A stretch of DNA of 64,000 nucleotides from Pacificoceanicola onchidii. GTDB lineage: Bacteria; Pseudomonadota; Alphaproteobacteria; Rhodobacterales; Rhodobacteraceae. Location: the NCBI RefSeq assembly GCF_004804335.1, contig NZ_SRXY01000011.1:91001-155000 (forward strand). Reading direction: 5' to 3'. The translations under genes were made by a program, and so were the position numbers. Shown piece after piece: positions 47,167 through 55,410 of this stretch; positions within the stretch are counted from its first letter, which is position 1, and each line of letters opens with the position of its first letter. The notes beneath the pieces were generated by a model. That model was not told the DNA's origin. It searched no databases and saw only the letters and a list, made by a program, of their open reading frames with translations.

Positions 47167-48426
47167 ATGCCGCTGATGAAAAGCTGGGTCGATAGTGCAA
47201 ACACCGACACCACCGACTTCCCGCTCAACAACCTGCCTTACGGGGCGTTCCTGACGGAAGAGGGCGAGCAGCACTGCGGTGTTGCCATCGGCGACATGAT
47301 CCTCGACATCACTGCGCTGGAGGCGGACGGGGTGCTGGCGGTGCCAGATGAGGAAGAGGTGTTCTTCTTTGGCGACTGGACCGAGTTCATGGCGCTTGGG
47401 GCAGGGGTCTGGGAGGGCTTCCGCACCGCCGTGACCGAACTTCTGAGCGCGGATTACGCGGACCCGCAGGGGCTGACGGAATACATGGTGCCGCAGGTCG
47501 GCACGCAGTTGGTCCTGCCCTTCGCGGTTTCGGAATACACGGATTTCTATGCGAGCCTGAACCATGCCAGCAACGTCGGCACCATGTTCCGCGGGCCGGA
47601 AAATGCGCTGCCGCCGAACTGGCTGTCGATTCCGATCGGCTACAACGGCCGCGCCTCTTCTGTGCAGGTTTCCGGCACCGATGTGCGCCGCCCGTGGGGG
47701 CAGTTGAAGGCCCCGGATCAGGAGCTGCCGGTGTTTGCGCCGTGCAAGCGGTTCGACATCGAGCTGGAGATGGGGGCCATCGTGGGTCAGCCCTCCGAAG
47801 GGCCGGTGACCGTGGGTGAAGCGGATGACATGATCTTTGGCTACGTGCTGTTGAACGACTGGTCCGCGCGGGACATTCAGGCCTGGGAATACCAGCCGCT
47901 TGGCCCGTTCCAGTCCAAGGCGACCGCCACCACCATCAGCCCCTGGATCGTGCCCAAAGCTGCGCTTGAGCCGTTCCGCTGCGACACGCCAGAACGCCAG
48001 CGCCCGCTGCTGGACCACCTCAAGGAGCCGGGTCCGATGCTCTATGACATCGCGCTGGAGGTGGGCATGGCGCCGGAAGGCGGGGAAGAGACCGTCATCA
48101 GCCAGACCAACTACAACCAGATGTATTACTCTGCCGCCCAGCAATTGGCGCATCACACCACATCGGGCTGTCCGATGAGCGTGGGCGATCTGCTTGGCTC
48201 CGGCACCATCTCGGGTGTCGAGAAGCACCAGCGCGGCGCGCTTCTGGAAATCACCTGGGGTGGCAAGGATCCAATCACGCTGGACAGCGGCGAGACCCGC
48301 ACCTTCATCGAAGACGGCGACACGCTGACCCTGCGTGGCGGGGCTGTGGGTGATGGCTACCGCGTTGGCTTTGGCAGCTGCACCGCAAAGGTTCTGCCCG
48401 CGCTGGACGACCCGTACAAACGCTGA
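47167..48426 (+). CDS. fahA: Fumarylacetoacetase
   Basis: A 419-residue enzyme that hydrolyses fumarylacetoacetate to fumarate and acetoacetate, the last step of tyrosine/homogentisate breakdown. Motifs: metal Asp and catalytic His in YTDFYASLNHASNVGTMFRG, metal glutamates in FDIELEMGAIVG, metal Asp and contacts in LLNDWSARDIQAWEYQPLGPFQSKAT, and GDLLGSGTISG in the C-terminal half. Length matches the family. GAGGAG precedes the ATG. Homogentisate dioxygenase and maleylacetoacetate isomerase are not in the window, so the rest of the pathway lies elsewhere or beyond. It leads a unit with a DUF2059 and an MBL-fold gene. Confidence 0.94.
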   Translation: MPLMKSWVDSANTDTTDFPLNNLPYGAFLTEEGEQHCGVAIGDMILDITALEADGVLAVPDEEEVFFFGDWTEFMALGAGVWEGFRTAVTELLSADYADPQGLTEYMVPQVGTQLVLPFAVSEYTDFYASLNHASNVGTMFRGPENALPPNWLSIPIGYNGRASSVQVSGTDVRRPWGQLKAPDQELPVFAPCKRFDIELEMGAIVGQPSEGPVTVGEADDMIFGYVLLNDWSARDIQAWEYQPLGPFQSKATATTISPWIVPKAALEPFRCDTPERQRPLLDHLKEPGPMLYDIALEVGMAPEGGEETVISQTNYNQMYYSAAQQLAHHTTSGCPMSVGDLLGSGTISGVEKHQRGALLEITWGGKDPITLDSGETRTFIEDGDTLTLRGGAVGDGYRVGFGSCTAKVLPALDDPYKR

Positions 48427-48497
48427 GGCGGCGGTTTAACAAAATACACAATTGAACGGTGGCGCCACGCGCCATCGCCCGGTATAAGGATCGACAA

Positions 48498-48992
48498 ATG
48501 GTTAACACGTTCAGGAAATTCGGACCTCTGCGCGCGGCTTCTGTTGCCGTGGCTCTTGCGTTTGCCACGCCCGTGGCCGCGCAGGACAGCATGGCGCTGG
48601 CGCAGGAATACACCAATCTGCCATCCGTGCAGCAGATGATGGATGATCTGTTCTCTCCGCAAGCCATGGCGGCGCAGGTCAAGGCGACGCTGCCGCCGCA
48701 GGTGACGGTGACAGAGGCACAGCTTGCCGAGATCGGGGCGGTGATGTCCGGCGCTTTGAACGGGCTGCGCCCGGAGCTGGAATCGACCATGACCGAGGTC
48801 ACAGCGGATGTGTTCACGGTGGATGAGCTGACGGTGCTGATCGACTTTTACAAGTCCGAACATGGCGCGTCGATCATGGCCAAGATGCAGCCGATGATGC
48901 AGCAGGTGATGGCGCGGCTTGGGCCGGACATGCAGGCGATGCAGCAGGCGGTGACGCCGCAGATCGTGAAAATTCTTCAGGGAGGACAGTGA
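48498..48992 (+). CDS. DUF2059 periplasmic protein
   Basis: A 164-residue secreted protein: signal peptide of about 29 residues (ending ATPVAAQ), then a helical domain with VFTVDELTVLIDFYKSEHGASIMAKMQPMMQQVMA, the DUF2059 hallmark. AAGGA lies 8 bases before ATG 48498. The MBL-fold gene starts after a one-base gap, suggesting coupling. Family function is unknown. Confidence 0.85.
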   Translation: MVNTFRKFGPLRAASVAVALAFATPVAAQDSMALAQEYTNLPSVQQMMDDLFSPQAMAAQVKATLPPQVTVTEAQLAEIGAVMSGALNGLRPELESTMTEVTADVFTVDELTVLIDFYKSEHGASIMAKMQPMMQQVMARLGPDMQAMQQAVTPQIVKILQGGQ

Positions 48993-48993
48993 G

Positions 48994-49944
48994 ATGAGCA
49001 AGGCGTTTGCCTCCGCAGGCGATATGGAAGAGAAGAAGATCAGCTTTACGCAGGTGGGCGAGGGGCTTTACGCTTTCACCGCCGAGGGCGATCCGAACAC
49101 CGGTGTGATCATTGGCGACGAGAGCGTGATGATCGTCGAGGCGCAGGCTACGCCGCGCCTTGCGCGCAAGGTGATGGAATGCGTGCGCTCGGTGACGGAC
49201 AAGCCGATCAGCCATCTCGTTCTGACCCATTACCACGCGGTGCGCGTGCTGGGGGCCAGCGCCTATGGCGCGCGGGAAATCATCATGTCCGATGTGGCGG
49301 CGGCCATGGTCGAAGAGCGTGGGCAGGAAGATTGGGAGAGCGAATTTGACCGCTTCCCGCGCCTGTTCCAGGGCCATGAGGAAATCCCCGGGCTGACCCG
49401 CCCGACGATGACCTTCAGCGACAGCATGACCGTGATGCTCGGCAAGCGCCGGGTCGATATCATGAAGCTGGGACGCGCCCATACCGCCGGCGATGCGGTG
49501 ATCTGGGTGCCGGATCAGGAGGTGATGTTCACAGGCGATATCGTCGAATATCACAGCGCCTGCTACTGCGGCGACGGGCATTTCGGCGATTGGGAAGACA
49601 CACTACTGAACATCGCGGCCTTCGAGCCGAAGGCGATTGCGCCGGGGCGGGGCGATGCTTTGGTCGGCGAGGAGATGGTGGCCAAGGCCATCGCCGCCAC
49701 GGCGGATTTCGTGAACTCGACCTACAAGCCGGTGGCGAAGGTTGTGGCACGGGGTGGTACGCTCAAGGAGGCATGGGATGCCTGCCGGGCCGAGTGTGAT
49801 CCGAAGTTCAAGGATTACGCGATCTACGAGCACTGCCTGCCGTTCAACGTGGCCCGCGCCTATGACGAAGCGCGCGGCATCGACACGCCCCGCGTCTGGA
49901 CCGCACAGCGCGACAAGGACATGTGGGAAGCCCTGCAGGGGTGA
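48994..49944 (+). CDS. Variant MBL-fold metallohydrolase
   Basis: A 316-residue metallo-beta-lactamase-fold protein without signal peptide. The usual HxHxDH zinc motif reads H79-Y-H81-A-V83-R84, so the Asp and third His are replaced by Val and Arg. The later ligands seem present: His in GRAHTAGDAVIW and Asp in VMFTGDIVEYHS. It probably keeps one metal site at most. GGAGGACAGTGAG precedes the ATG. Location behind fumarylacetoacetase suggests a hydrolytic or accessory step in aromatic catabolism, but nothing proves it. Members with this altered motif exist as a subfamily in alphaproteobacteria, so it is unlikely to be a random mutation. Confidence 0.82.
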   Translation: MSKAFASAGDMEEKKISFTQVGEGLYAFTAEGDPNTGVIIGDESVMIVEAQATPRLARKVMECVRSVTDKPISHLVLTHYHAVRVLGASAYGAREIIMSDVAAAMVEERGQEDWESEFDRFPRLFQGHEEIPGLTRPTMTFSDSMTVMLGKRRVDIMKLGRAHTAGDAVIWVPDQEVMFTGDIVEYHSACYCGDGHFGDWEDTLLNIAAFEPKAIAPGRGDALVGEEMVAKAIAATADFVNSTYKPVAKVVARGGTLKEAWDACRAECDPKFKDYAIYEHCLPFNVARAYDEARGIDTPRVWTAQRDKDMWEALQG

Positions 49945-49985
49945 GGCATGCGCGTCGCCCCGGTGGGGCGGCGCAACCTTGATTT

Positions 49986-50029
49986 CGGGCTTGTTTGGAT
50001 ATACATTTGCCGATGTGTATCCAAGCCCG
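49986..50029. promoter_or_regulatory. Inverted repeat operator/promoter of vapBC
   Basis: Right arm 50013-50029 is complementary to left arm 49986-50006 (CGGGCTT...GGATATACAT) apart from a 4-base bulge and one mismatch. It lies directly before the antitoxin RBS and overlaps a possible -10 (TATACAT, 50000-50006). Autoregulatory VapB sites are usually palindromes at just this place. There is no U-run, so a terminator is less likely. Confidence 0.6.
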
Positions 50030-50039
50030 GAGAAAGCCC

Positions 50040-50267
50040 ATGCAAGTTGCCAAATGGGGAAATTCCCTTGCGGTCCGTCTGCCCGCCGAACTGGTGCGGG
50101 AACTGGGGCTCAAGGAAGGTGATCAGATTGATCTGGTGAAGGACGAAGGGGCCTTGCGGGTGCGGCGGGAGCCGCGTGCGGAGGAGGTTCTCGAAGGGCT
50201 GCGGCGGTTCCGGGGCACGTTGGCCCCAGAAGACAGGCTGAGCCGCGACGCCGCGCATGAGCGCTGA
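50040..50267 (+). CDS. vapB: VapB/AbrB-type antitoxin
   Basis: A 75-residue protein with a SpoVT/AbrB DNA-binding fold: KWGNSLAVRLPAELVRELGLKEGDQIDLVKDEGALRVRRE (about residues 5-44), then a short C-terminal tail that would bind the toxin. I chose ATG 50040 for GGAGAAAG upstream. It overlaps the PIN toxin gene by 11 bases, the standard toxin-antitoxin layout, and likely represses its own promoter through the inverted repeat just upstream. Confidence 0.9.
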   Translation: MQVAKWGNSLAVRLPAELVRELGLKEGDQIDLVKDEGALRVRREPRAEEVLEGLRRFRGTLAPEDRLSRDAAHER

Positions 50268-50661
50268 TTTCGCCGACACCAACGTGGTGTTGTACCTGTT
50301 GGGGCAGGGGGCCAAGGCCGACCGGGCCGAAGAGATCCTGCGGCAGGGGCCACGGATCAGCGTGCAGGTTCTCAATGAAACACTGGTGAATTGCCGCCGC
50401 AAGGCGGGGCTGAGCTGGGCGGATGCGGGGGCGTTTCTGGCTGGAATAGAGACGCTTTGCCCGGTGGAGCCGCTGACACCGCAGACCCACCACGTGGGGC
50501 GGGCGCTGGCGGAGCGGTATCAGCTTTCGGTCTATGACGCGATGATTGTGGCCTCGGCCCTGATCGCGGGCTGCACCCGGCTGTGGAGCGAGGACATGCA
50601 CGATGGCTTGCTGATCGAAGACCAGCTGCGCATCGTCAATCCTTTTGCCGGGTGCGCCTGA
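50257..50661 (+). CDS. vapC: VapC-type PIN-domain toxin
   Basis: A 134-residue PIN-domain ribonuclease. The acidic metal residues are visible: Asp 7 in FADTNVVLY, Glu in VLNETLVN, Asp in SVYDAMIVASAL and Asp in LWSEDMHDG. VapC toxins cut tRNA or rRNA when freed from VapB. It sits near the replicon maintenance genes, so it may act in plasmid stabilisation. Intact, with no frameshift. Confidence 0.9.
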   Translation: MSADFADTNVVLYLLGQGAKADRAEEILRQGPRISVQVLNETLVNCRRKAGLSWADAGAFLAGIETLCPVEPLTPQTHHVGRALAERYQLSVYDAMIVASALIAGCTRLWSEDMHDGLLIEDQLRIVNPFAGCA

Positions 50662-50671
50662 CCGCAATCCG

Positions 50672-52681
50672 CTATGACGCTTCATGATCGCGGGTGATGC
50701 TCTGCACGTCCTGCTCCGAGGGCGGCCGCCAGCCCCGGTCCGTGTCGAGGTCAAAGGCCTTGCTCTTGCCAAAGATCTGCGCCTCCCGCTCGGCCATCAG
50801 AGTGCGGGATTTCTCGATATAGGCCTGATTTTCGCTGGTCGGGATCTTGGGATCATGCACCAAGGCCATTTCCTTGAGGATATAACGATCGTCCTCGGCG
50901 AACTTGCGCGAGACAAGCTCGGCGTCGAACGGATGCATCCCGAGCAGCTCGAAAGCGGAGCGGCCTGTGCGCACGCTTGAATCGAAGGTCTCGCGGATGA
51001 TCTCGTCACAGCCCATGGCAAAGAGATCATAGACGTGCTGGCGGTCAACCGCGCGGGCAATGATTTTGACATGGGGAAAATTGCTGCGGACGTAGTGCAC
51101 CAGTGCGTTGATCTGCTCCTTGCCGTCGATGGCGACGATCAGCAGGCGGGCCTTTTCGATCCCGGCGGCATGCAGCAGGTCGGGGCGGGTGGCGTCGCCG
51201 TAAAAGACCTTGAACCCGAAGCTGCGCAGCATGTCGAGATGGCCTGCGCTGTAGTCGAGCACGGTGGTGGCATGACCGGCGGCGCGCAGCATCCGGTTGA
51301 CCACACCGCCAAAGCGCCCGTGGCCCGCGATGATCACTTCGCCCGCCTCTTCGATGTCATCGGCGTCCCGTTCCTGGGAGGCGACAAAGCGCGGGGCGAT
51401 GCCTTTTTCAAAGAGGATGAAAAGGGCAGGGGTCAGCAGCATCGACAGGGCGACAACCAGCAGAAGCTGATCGGCCAGCGCGGGCGGGATCACCTGATTG
51501 GCGACGGTGAAGGACAGCAGCACAAAGCCGAATTCCCCCGCCTGCGCCAGACCAAGGCCAAAGAGCCAGCGATCCTGCCCCTTGATCCCGAACAGCATCG
51601 TGAGCGCCAGCAGAACGCCGGTTTTCAGCAGGATGAGGCCGAGGGTGAGGGCGATGATGGTGCCGAACTGGCCAAACAGGAGGTCAAAGTCGATCCCCGC
51701 GCCAACGGTGATGAAGAACAGGCCAAGCAGCAGGCCGCGGAAAGGATCCACGTTGGATTCCAGCTCGTGGCGGTATTCGCTGTTGGCAAGCACCACCCCG
51801 GCGAGGAAGGTGCCAAGCGCCGGGGAAAGGCCGACGAGGGTCATCAGAAGCGCAATGCCGATGACAAACATCAGCGCCGCCGCCACGAAAAGCTCGCGCA
51901 GGCCTGCCATGGCGATGAAGCGGAACAGCGGGCGGGTCAGGTAGATGCCGCCGAGGATGACGGCCCCCACGGCGCCGATGGTGACAAGACCGGCGGCCCA
52001 GGCGGGAAGTCCCTCTACGAGGCTCAGAGAAGCGCCGTGGCTGTCGCCATGGGGATCTTCCGCCCCATGGGCCCCGTGGGCGCCGGAGTGGTCCCCAGCG
52101 TGCCCTGAGGCCTCTGTGTGAGCGTCTGGGGCGTGCAGGGCGGCCTCCCCGCCCAGATCCATCAGCTCCGGCATGGCCAGAAGCGGGATGAAGGCAAGCA
52201 TGGGGATGACGGCGATGTCCTGAAACAGCAGCACCGAGAAGCTCGATTGCCCGCCTTCGGTTTTCATCAGCCCCTTTTCGCCCAAGGTCTGCAGAACGAT
52301 GGCGGTGGAGGACAGGGCGAGCACCAGCCCGACCGCAAGGGCGATGGTCCAGTAGAGGCCGAAGGCCAGCCCAATGACCATCACAAGCGCCGTGGTGCCG
52401 ACCACCTGCAAGCCGCCAAGGCCAAGAAGGCGATTGCGCATGGACCAGAGCATCTTCGGCTCCAGTTCCAGCCCGACAAGGAACAGCATCATGACCACGC
52501 CGAACTCGGCAAAGTGCTGGATGGCGATCACGTCAACGCCCAGCCCCGCCAGAAGCGGGCTGATCACGATCCCGGCGATCAGGTAACCCAGAACAGAGCC
52601 AAGCCCCAGCCGGGTGGCGATGGGGACGGCAACAACACCGGCGATCAGGAAGACAAAGGCCAGAAGCAGGAAATCAGTCAT
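50672..52681 (-). CDS. KefB/KefC-type potassium/proton antiporter
   Basis: A 669-residue protein: CPA2 antiporter domain with about 12 spans (residues 1-445; GVVMMLFLVGLELEPKMLW, LALSSTAIVLQTL) and a C-terminal TrkA-N Rossmann domain (IIAGHGRFGGVVNRML, about residues 460-475). A His/Gly/Ala-rich soluble insert of about 35 residues (HTEASGHAGDHSGAHGAHG region, about 190-220) interrupts the membrane domain. Its ATG overlaps the ancillary oxidoreductase gene by 8 bases. Kef systems release potassium to acidify the cytoplasm during electrophile stress, gated by glutathione adducts. Confidence 0.9.
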   Translation of the reverse strand: MTDFLLLAFVFLIAGVVAVPIATRLGLGSVLGYLIAGIVISPLLAGLGVDVIAIQHFAEFGVVMMLFLVGLELEPKMLWSMRNRLLGLGGLQVVGTTALVMVIGLAFGLYWTIALAVGLVLALSSTAIVLQTLGEKGLMKTEGGQSSFSVLLFQDIAVIPMLAFIPLLAMPELMDLGGEAALHAPDAHTEASGHAGDHSGAHGAHGAEDPHGDSHGASLSLVEGLPAWAAGLVTIGAVGAVILGGIYLTRPLFRFIAMAGLRELFVAAALMFVIGIALLMTLVGLSPALGTFLAGVVLANSEYRHELESNVDPFRGLLLGLFFITVGAGIDFDLLFGQFGTIIALTLGLILLKTGVLLALTMLFGIKGQDRWLFGLGLAQAGEFGFVLLSFTVANQVIPPALADQLLLVVALSMLLTPALFILFEKGIAPRFVASQERDADDIEEAGEVIIAGHGRFGGVVNRMLRAAGHATTVLDYSAGHLDMLRSFGFKVFYGDATRPDLLHAAGIEKARLLIVAIDGKEQINALVHYVRSNFPHVKIIARAVDRQHVYDLFAMGCDEIIRETFDSSVRTGRSAFELLGMHPFDAELVSRKFAEDDRYILKEMALVHDPKIPTSENQAYIEKSRTLMAEREAQIFGKSKAFDLDTDRGWRPPSEQDVQSITRDHEAS

Positions 52682-53306
52682 CGGGATGGGCTTTCTGAAG
52701 CGCGGGTAGGAGGGTTTCGAGATCGGCGGTGGTCAGCACGGTCTCGCCGGTGTCTTCGGGCAGGGCGGCGGCGCCCGCGCGCAGGGCAGAGAGCAGTCCG
52801 GCATAGGCGGCGGCATGGGCGGCGATTTCGCGGTCCTCATGCGCCTTGAGCGCGCTGTAGAGCACCACCGGCGGGGCAAAGGTCATCTTGCACAGCCGCG
52901 CGGTCTGTTCGAGCGGGGTCAGGAAGCGGCGCAGGGGGAAATGCTGGTAGCCTTCGGGGGTGTAGGCCTCCTCCGAGCCACCGGCGGTTGTGGCCACAAG
53001 CAGCGTCTTGCCCGCCAGCCTGTCACCGCCATGCCCGTAGGCAAACCCGTGTTGCAGCACCAGATCCTGCCATTCCTTGACGAGGCTCGGGGTCGAGTAC
53101 CAGTAGAGCGGAAACTGGAAGACGATGATGTCATGCGCCAGCAGCCGCGCCTGCTCTTTTTCGACGTCGATGTCATGGCGCGGATACTCGGCATAGAGAT
53201 CAACGAAGGTGACATCCGCCAGCCTCTGCGCGGCCTTGGCCATGGCGAGGTTGGCGCGGCTGAATTTCTGACCCGGGTGGGCGAAATAGACGATGATCCT
53301 GGACAC
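52674..53306 (-). CDS. KefG/KefF-type NAD(P)H oxidoreductase, Kef ancillary subunit
   Basis: A 210-residue flavodoxin-fold quinone oxidoreductase: IIVYFAHPGQKFSRAN at the N-terminus (FMN phosphate site), VFQFPLYWYSTPSLVKEW, and ATTAGGSEEAYTPEGYQHFP, all close to KefF/KefG. These proteins bind and activate KefC/KefB and reduce quinones. GTG start with GAGGAA upstream. It overlaps the antiporter by 8 bases, which supports the pairing. Confidence 0.9.
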   Translation of the reverse strand: MSRIIVYFAHPGQKFSRANLAMAKAAQRLADVTFVDLYAEYPRHDIDVEKEQARLLAHDIIVFQFPLYWYSTPSLVKEWQDLVLQHGFAYGHGGDRLAGKTLLVATTAGGSEEAYTPEGYQHFPLRRFLTPLEQTARLCKMTFAPPVVLYSALKAHEDREIAAHAAAYAGLLSALRAGAAALPEDTGETVLTTADLETLLPALQKAHPDD

Positions 53307-53363
53307 TGGCGGTTCCTCTTTGCGTCTTGGTTGAGATTGTCCGGCACCCGGGCCTGACAGGCC

Positions 53364-54143
53364 TCAGGAGATCAGTTTTTCGATGGCCTGCATGACCTCG
53401 GTGCGATGCTCAGGGCGGCTCGCTGCGTGATGCGGCGCGGTGAAGCGGCCGGAGTCGTTGTCAAAGTAGGCGCCGGATTTGGCGGCAAAGCTGTCATCGA
53501 GCGTGGCCTTGATCAGGATATCCGCGCCGATCGACAGGTCATTGCCGGCCACGCCGAAGCCTTCCTTGACCATCTTGGACGCCAGCAGAGAGCCGGGGTT
53601 CACGGCGATGACCGCAGGCCCGAGCGGCAGGCGTTCGGCCAGTTCCATTGACCAGATGGTTATCGCCAGCTTGCTCTGCGCATAGGCTTCCATGTGATCC
53701 ATGCGCCGTGCGCCCATCATCGCCTGCACGTCAACCGGGGCCTGCGCGGCGGAGGACAGGTTCACCACGCGGCCGGTCTTTGGGATGATCGACAGGAGGC
53801 GCTGGGTCAGCACGTAAGGCGCAAGCGTGTTGACGACAAAGCGGGCGTCAAGGCCGGAGGGGGTGACGGGGCTTGGCAGGCGCAGCACACCGGCGTTGTT
53901 GATCAGCCCGTCGAGGTGATCATGTTTGGCCAGCACGGCATCGGCCAGCGCGGCCACCTGTGTCAGGTCCGACAGGTCCGCAACATAGGTTTCCGGCGCG
54001 CCGCCGACGGTTTTGGCGGCTTTTTCCAGCTTCGCCGGGCTGCGCCCGTGCAAGAGGACGGTATGGCCCGCGGCGGCGAGTTTCTTGGCGGTGAGCAGGC
54101 CGATGCCGTCGGTGGCACCGGTGATGAGGATCGTTTTGGTCAT
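53364..54143 (-). CDS. Short-chain dehydrogenase (retinol-dehydrogenase-like)
   Basis: A 259-residue classical-type SDR: cofactor loop TGATDGIG, NNAG in GLINNAGVL, Ser in NLSSAAQAP and the active site Y-A-Q-S-K. The C-terminal part (ADILIKATLDDSF, GAYFDNDSG) resembles the protochlorophyllide/WW-type SDRs that report aldehyde or ketone reduction. ATG 54143 has GGAG upstream; an in-frame TTG at 54155 is less likely. It lies between the CmcJ-like oxygenase gene (33 bases) and kefG (57 bases), probably in one transcript, which suggests detoxification of a reactive carbonyl. Substrate unknown. Confidence 0.85.
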   Translation of the reverse strand: MTKTILITGATDGIGLLTAKKLAAAGHTVLLHGRSPAKLEKAAKTVGGAPETYVADLSDLTQVAALADAVLAKHDHLDGLINNAGVLRLPSPVTPSGLDARFVVNTLAPYVLTQRLLSIIPKTGRVVNLSSAAQAPVDVQAMMGARRMDHMEAYAQSKLAITIWSMELAERLPLGPAVIAVNPGSLLASKMVKEGFGVAGNDLSIGADILIKATLDDSFAAKSGAYFDNDSGRFTAPHHAASRPEHRTEVMQAIEKLIS

Positions 54144-54176
54144 GGGGGGCTCCAATCGGGACGCAGTAAAAGGGGG

Positions 54177-54956
54177 TCAGTAGCGGATGAGCGTGCGGCT
54201 CTCGAGGCTCTGGCGGATCGTGGTGACGCTCTCGTCCTCGACAAGGTCGATGGCGCTGTGGGCAATCGAAGGCTGGCCCTTGTTGTCGTAGATGTTGAAC
54301 ACGGCGACGTCGTTCGGGGTCATCTTCGACATGTAGAGCCATTCATGCGTTGGCCCGCCGACAATGCCCATGATCTGGCCTTTGCGGTCCGGGTAGATCA
54401 GGTCCAGCAGCAGCCAGTCCTGCTCCGGCACGCTGGACGGGCGCAAAAAGCCGAGCGGGGCGGAGTTGATCGGGTTGCCGACAGGACGCCAGACATTGAT
54501 GAAGGCATAGTGGCCCTGGCTCCAGACCTCCGCCTCCTCGGGGCCGAGAATGTCGATCAGGCGCTGCCGCGCCCCGTCTACGCTGTAGTCGCTGTGCACG
54601 TTGCGGGCGGGTTTGCGGGTGGCTTCGGGATCGTCGGTGCGCACCGTGTGATCAAAGATGATCACTTCCCGTGCGCCGAGCGAGTCCTTCAGAAGTGTGG
54701 TCAGCTCGGCGTCATAGGTCGCCTGCCACCGGGCTGGATCGGAGAAATCGGTCACGGATGTGGGGCTTTCGACAAAGCTGACGCTGTCGGAGGCAAAATC
54801 GGCATGAACGTCTGCGCTCCGCACGTCCCGCACGGTGATGCGGGTTTCTTTCAGTTCGGGCGAAAGCAGCTTGCCGACAACCCCGCCGGCGTCGATGTGA
54901 AACGCCTGACGTTCGGGTTTGTGGACGTGGTAGTTGACGTGGCCTTGGCGGAGCAT
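54177..54956 (-). CDS. CmcJ/NvfI-family (AsaB-like) oxidoreductase
   Basis: A 259-residue protein of the family named from fungal and bacterial secondary metabolism (cephamycin CmcJ, AsaB). Visible features are FDHTVR and NVHSDYSVDGAR, with a likely metal pair His 121/Asp 123, and INVWRPVGNPINSAPLGFL. These enzymes resemble Fe(II)/2-oxoglutarate oxygenases, but most are uncharacterised. It is downstream of a DUF1330 gene and upstream of an SDR on the same strand, all divergent from a LysR regulator. Function in this organism is unknown. Confidence 0.8.
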   Translation of the reverse strand: MLRQGHVNYHVHKPERQAFHIDAGGVVGKLLSPELKETRITVRDVRSADVHADFASDSVSFVESPTSVTDFSDPARWQATYDAELTTLLKDSLGAREVIIFDHTVRTDDPEATRKPARNVHSDYSVDGARQRLIDILGPEEAEVWSQGHYAFINVWRPVGNPINSAPLGFLRPSSVPEQDWLLLDLIYPDRKGQIMGIVGGPTHEWLYMSKMTPNDVAVFNIYDNKGQPSIAHSAIDLVEDESVTTIRQSLESRTLIRY

Positions 54957-55001
54957 CTGGAAAACCTTTTTGTAAGTCAGGCAGGGGCGGCGGCGGGGCG
55001 C

Positions 55002-55313
55002 TCAGGCGAGATCGTCGATGCCGTCGACGAGGAAGTGCACGCTCTCGGAGCCTTTGGTGCGGGCGGAAAGGTGCGGGACATAGGCGGGATCATTCATGAA
55101 GCGCAGCGCGGCATCGCGGCTGGGCCATTCGATGAGGACGCGGGTTCGGGCGGGTTGGTCCGGGCCTTCGATCTGCTCATGGGACGTCGTGCGCGCCAGA
55201 TAGCGGCCACCGTGTTCCGCCACGAGCCGGGTCGCGGTGGGGATATAGGCAGCCATCCAGTCCTGGGTGGTGCTGGTGATCGCGAGGATGGAATAGCAGG
55301 GCACAGGCCGCAT
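55002..55313 (-). CDS. DUF1330 ferredoxin-like-fold small protein
   Basis: A 103-residue protein with the DUF1330 pattern: YLARTTSHEQIEG, RVLIEWPSRDAALRFMNDPAYVPHLSART. The family has a dimeric alpha-beta barrel fold and often sits beside catabolic genes. ATG 55313 has AAAGG directly before it; ATG 55355 (MEVQIRN) is an alternative. First gene of a unit with the CmcJ-like oxygenase, divergent from LysR. Confidence 0.75.
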   Translation of the reverse strand: MRPVPCYSILAITSTTQDWMAAYIPTATRLVAEHGGRYLARTTSHEQIEGPDQPARTRVLIEWPSRDAALRFMNDPAYVPHLSARTKGSESVHFLVDGIDDLA

Positions 55314-55410
55314 CCTTTGGCAAAGTGAAGGTCTGTTACGGATTTGCACTTCCATTCCGCGAATAAAACCACTGTAATTAAGTTTCAGAATTCGCAAATC
55401 GGACATAATC

